This document shows positions 14,396-15,988 of a DNA stretch of 15,988 bases, piece by piece. Numbering within the stretch: position 1 is the stretch's first letter; each line of letters starts with the position of its first letter. The translations under genes and the position numbers were made by a program. The stretch covers positions 1-15,988 of the forward strand of contig JBFFNE010000070.1 of the NCBI GenBank assembly GCA_041563315.1, given 5' to 3'. Below the pieces are notes generated by a model, which saw nothing but the letters and a program-made list of their open reading frames with translations, was not told the DNA's origin and made no database searches. This stretch comes from JBFEYJ01 sp041563315. Its GTDB lineage: Bacteria > Pseudomonadota > Gammaproteobacteria > Thiohalomonadales > Thiohalomonadaceae.

Positions 14396-15645
14396 CGCTC
14401 CTCCTCCTGCCAGGGCAGCGGGGCGTAGTCCGGATGCGGCCACTCCGGCAATGGGGCCGCCGGACCAGGCGCAACACCGCCCTGTTGCAGCTTTTCGTGT
14501 ACCACCGTCGCCAGGCGTGGGGACAATGCCAGCTTGGTCGGCCAAGCGGTAATGATGCCATCGTGCTCATCGGCAAACACATTGTCGGGGCGGCTGCCGT
14601 CGGGCATCCGCGGTTCGGCCCGGTCGATCGGCAGGATGCCCCACTCGGCGGCGGTGAGCTCGAGCCAGGGAAAGAGCTCGGCCAACTCCTTTTTCGCCGC
14701 CGCCACCTGCTCGGCACTCTCTCGCCCCACCCCCTCCTCGGCGATCTGCCCGCCCAGGTACCAGACCCGGTTGCCGTGCACATCGTAGTGGGTGGTGATG
14801 GTGATGCGCGGATTGGCGCTCGCACCGAGACAGTGGGCATAGAGTTCGCCGGGCAGAGGCGTACCCTTGCCGCCACGCAGCATGACCATGTTGAGCGGAC
14901 GCAGCTGCATCGGCGGGGTATCGCGGCCGGCTTGAGAGAGCAACGCGGCGTTGCCCTTGCCGGCGGCGAAGACTAGGCGCCGGGCATCAAAGCCTATGCT
15001 GCGCTCCCCCTCAGACAGTGTCACCCGCCATGTATCATCGACTCGTGAAATGCGAAAATCCGAATTGGCTCTCCTCTCCCCTCTCCCTGAGGGAGGGGAG
15101 GTCGCGTCAGACGTGGGTGACGGGAGACGGAAAATGGCTTCGCGATGGGGCTCAGCCAGCGCCTGCACCAGCGAGGCGGTATCGAGCACCGGTTCTTCCA
15201 GGCGATAAACATGCCCTTTGAAGCCAGGGTTACGAAGTACCTCGGGGCGCTCAGCTCCTTCAACACCGCGGGTACGGCTGCGCATCAGCTTGCTGGCGAA
15301 GAACCCTGCCATGCGCGAGGTGAGGCTCTCGGTCGACCACATAAACTGATGACTGGAGAGTAGTTTGACCGCACGCAAATCCAGCTCCCCCTCCCCCTTG
15401 AGACAGGAGCGCCACAGGCCGGGCATCTCAGCAATCGACTCGGAAGAGCCGGTGAGCTTGCCGGTTAGGGCATATTTGGTGCCGCCGTGAATGATGCCCT
15501 GAGCATAGCGGGTCTGGCCGGCGCCGAGACGATCCGCCTCCAGCAGCACCGCCTGGTAACCGGCGTTGCGTAACCGGTTCAGCAACCACAGGCCGGCGAC
15601 ACCGCCGCCGAAGATCACCACATCGGCCGGGATCGGTTTTACCAT
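14386..15645 (-). CDS. FAD-dependent oxidoreductase (DAO/GlpA-like family)
   Basis: A 419-residue flavoprotein. The dinucleotide-binding fold is at the N-terminus: VVIFGGGVAGL (9-19, GxGxxG) with E36 ending strand 2 to bind the FAD ribose. GQTRYAQGIIHGGTKYAL (43-60) resembles the flavin-contact segment of glycerol-3-phosphate dehydrogenase and related enzymes, and RLVFAAGKG (223-231) is the second flavin-side motif. The start is ATG 15643-15645; a longer frame to 15696 has no family likeness. Residues about 174-197 (LPSPTSDATSPPSGRGERR and following) look like a translated repeat inserted in frame. Substrate unknown. It heads the operon that continues with the aldo/keto reductase and waaF. 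Confidence 0.88.
   Translation of the reverse strand: MVKPIPADVVIFGGGVAGLWLLNRLRNAGYQAVLLEADRLGAGQTRYAQGIIHGGTKYALTGKLTGSSESIAEMPGLWRSCLKGEGELDLRAVKLLSSHQFMWSTESLTSRMAGFFASKLMRSRTRGVEGAERPEVLRNPGFKGHVYRLEEPVLDTASLVQALAEPHREAIFRLPSPTSDATSPPSGRGERRANSDFRISRVDDTWRVTLSEGERSIGFDARRLVFAAGKGNAALLSQAGRDTPPMQLRPLNMVMLRGGKGTPLPGELYAHCLGASANPRITITTHYDVHGNRVWYLGGQIAEEGVGRESAEQVAAAKKELAELFPWLELTAAEWGILPIDRAEPRMPDGSRPDNVFADEHDGIITAWPTKLALSPRLATVVHEKLQQGGVAPGPAAPLPEWPHPDYAPLPWQEEERWN
15055..15126. repeat. GC-rich palindromic repeat inside the FAD oxidoreductase gene
   Basis: Within the coding region lies an imperfect palindrome centred near 15089: CTCCCCTCTCCCT (76-88 of this 15,000 block) faces AGGGAGGGGAG (15090-15100). 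In another minus-strand frame it reads PPLPQGEGRGE, a peptide I know as the false translation of a widespread CTCCCTGAGGGAG-type intergenic repeat. The outer limits are estimated from where the protein stops looking like a normal fold. Confidence 0.6.
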
Positions 15646-15761
15646 GACACGGCCCCCATGAGGGATCGTCTCTCGCCTGGACACCCAAGACGCCAAACTG
15701 GAAAAAACCGGAACAACTTTTTCAGACTTCGCACAGGCGAAGCGGGCCCCGGAGAACCCGG
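15646..15761. other. Leader region of the FAD oxidoreductase operon
   Basis: No gene is seen. The region contains a perfect 6-bp hairpin CTTCGC/GCGAAG (15728-15743 area, loop of 4) and a neighbouring CCGG-rich palindromic stretch. A promoter for the operon should lie here because a terminator stands just upstream, but no convincing -35/-10 pair was found. Confidence 0.4.
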
Positions 15762-15796
15762 AAAAAAGAAAAAGCCGTTCTTTTCTTCGCGGCTTT
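15762..15796 (-). terminator. Rho-independent terminator of hldE
   Basis: On the minus strand AAAGCCG (complement of 15790-15796) pairs with CGGCTTT (complement of 15771-15777) across a 12-nt A-rich loop, followed by a T-rich run (complement of 15762-15770). It begins 33 bp past the hldE stop. Confidence 0.7.
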
Positions 15797-15829
15797 GCAA
15801 CTTGGCGAGAGTTCGTTTAATTCCCGTTA

Positions 15830-15988
15830 TCATTTGTCGCCCGACTGCCCTTCCGAGGCACGTATGGCACCGATGATACGGGTAGTCGAGACATTATCCA
15901 CATAGCTCATCACTGCCACCTGCCCGCCGGCTGCACGCACACACTCCCCCCCCGGAATTTTGTCCGGGTCGTTGTCGCCGCCCTTGAC
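15830..15988 (-). CDS. hldE: D-glycero-beta-D-manno-heptose 1-phosphate adenylyltransferase (HldE C-terminus or RfaE2), partial
   Basis: The minus-strand frame entering from the right edge encodes the last 52 residues, beginning VKGGDNDPDKIPGG and ending in SGDK before a TGA at 15830-15832. The KGGD motif, the GGECVRAAGGQV stretch and the final STTRII helix are hallmarks of the cytidylyltransferase-like domain of HldE/RfaE2. This enzyme makes ADP-D-glycero-beta-D-manno-heptose, the precursor used by the heptosyltransferases in this window. Because only the end is present, a bifunctional HldE (kinase plus adenylyltransferase) cannot be told from a stand-alone RfaE2. A terminator follows, so it is probably not co-transcribed with the FAD oxidoreductase operon. 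Confidence 0.9.
   Translation of the reverse strand, partial: VKGGDNDPDKIPGGECVRAAGGQVAVMSYVDNVSTTRIIGAIRASEGQSGDK

Noticed and set aside
14396..14545. 50-residue N-terminal extension of the aldo/keto reductase
   Set aside because: The extension is inside the FAD oxidoreductase gene; the internal ATG has a strong ribosome site and the family's usual N-terminus.
1..15988. CRISPR array, tRNA/rRNA genes, IS element or phage genes
   Set aside because: Read through for direct-repeat/spacer patterns, transposase motifs and tRNA signatures; none was recognised.

Overview
The window is chromosomal DNA from a Gram-negative proteobacterium, most likely a gammaproteobacterium. The evidence is a full set of genes for lipid A and inner-core lipopolysaccharide (late acylation, Kdo transfer, Kdo kinase, heptosyltransferases I and II), a TolC-type outer-membrane channel, and short intergenic repeats of kinds common in gammaproteobacterial genomes. 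The species cannot be named from the sequence.

Layout, left to right. (1) 1-294: the last 35 codons of a probable TetR-family regulator (+), a REP-like palindrome with a GTAG head, and the thiC terminator. (2) 295-2322 (-): thiC with a TPP riboswitch and a probable promoter. (3) 2515-4715 (+): a protein-isoaspartate-methyltransferase-like gene with its own terminator, then tolC. (4) 4808-7548 (+): a hemerythrin-domain protein, an LpxL-type acyltransferase and waaA, closely packed; the last two overlap. (5) 7729-9525: kdkA (-) and an OpsX-type heptosyltransferase I gene (+), divergent, with start codons only 3 bp apart. (6) 9526-9950: a 425-bp gap with no gene, then a family-4 glycosyltransferase (+). 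(7) 10995-15645 (-): an apparent five-gene operon with overlapping or abutting ends, in transcription order FAD oxidoreductase, aldo/keto reductase, waaF, a WaaE/KdtX-like glucosyltransferase and a second family-2 glycosyltransferase. (8) 15762-15988 (-): the 3' end of hldE/rfaE2 (ADP-heptose synthesis), closed by its own terminator.

Together the LPS genes outline a pathway: HldE makes activated heptose, LpxL finishes lipid A, WaaA adds Kdo, KdkA phosphorylates it, OpsX adds heptose I, WaaF adds heptose II, and three more glycosyltransferases extend the core. The pairing of KdkA with an OpsX-type enzyme suggests a Haemophilus-like inner core with a single phosphorylated Kdo.

I do not see a clearly new system such as defence, CRISPR or a mobile-element cargo. 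The best second-look items are a short palindromic repeat apparently inserted in frame in the FAD oxidoreductase, the 3-bp divergent start arrangement, a methyltransferase lacking the usual substrate-site motif, the unexplained redox pair inside a core-LPS operon, and four different short-repeat families in 16 kb.
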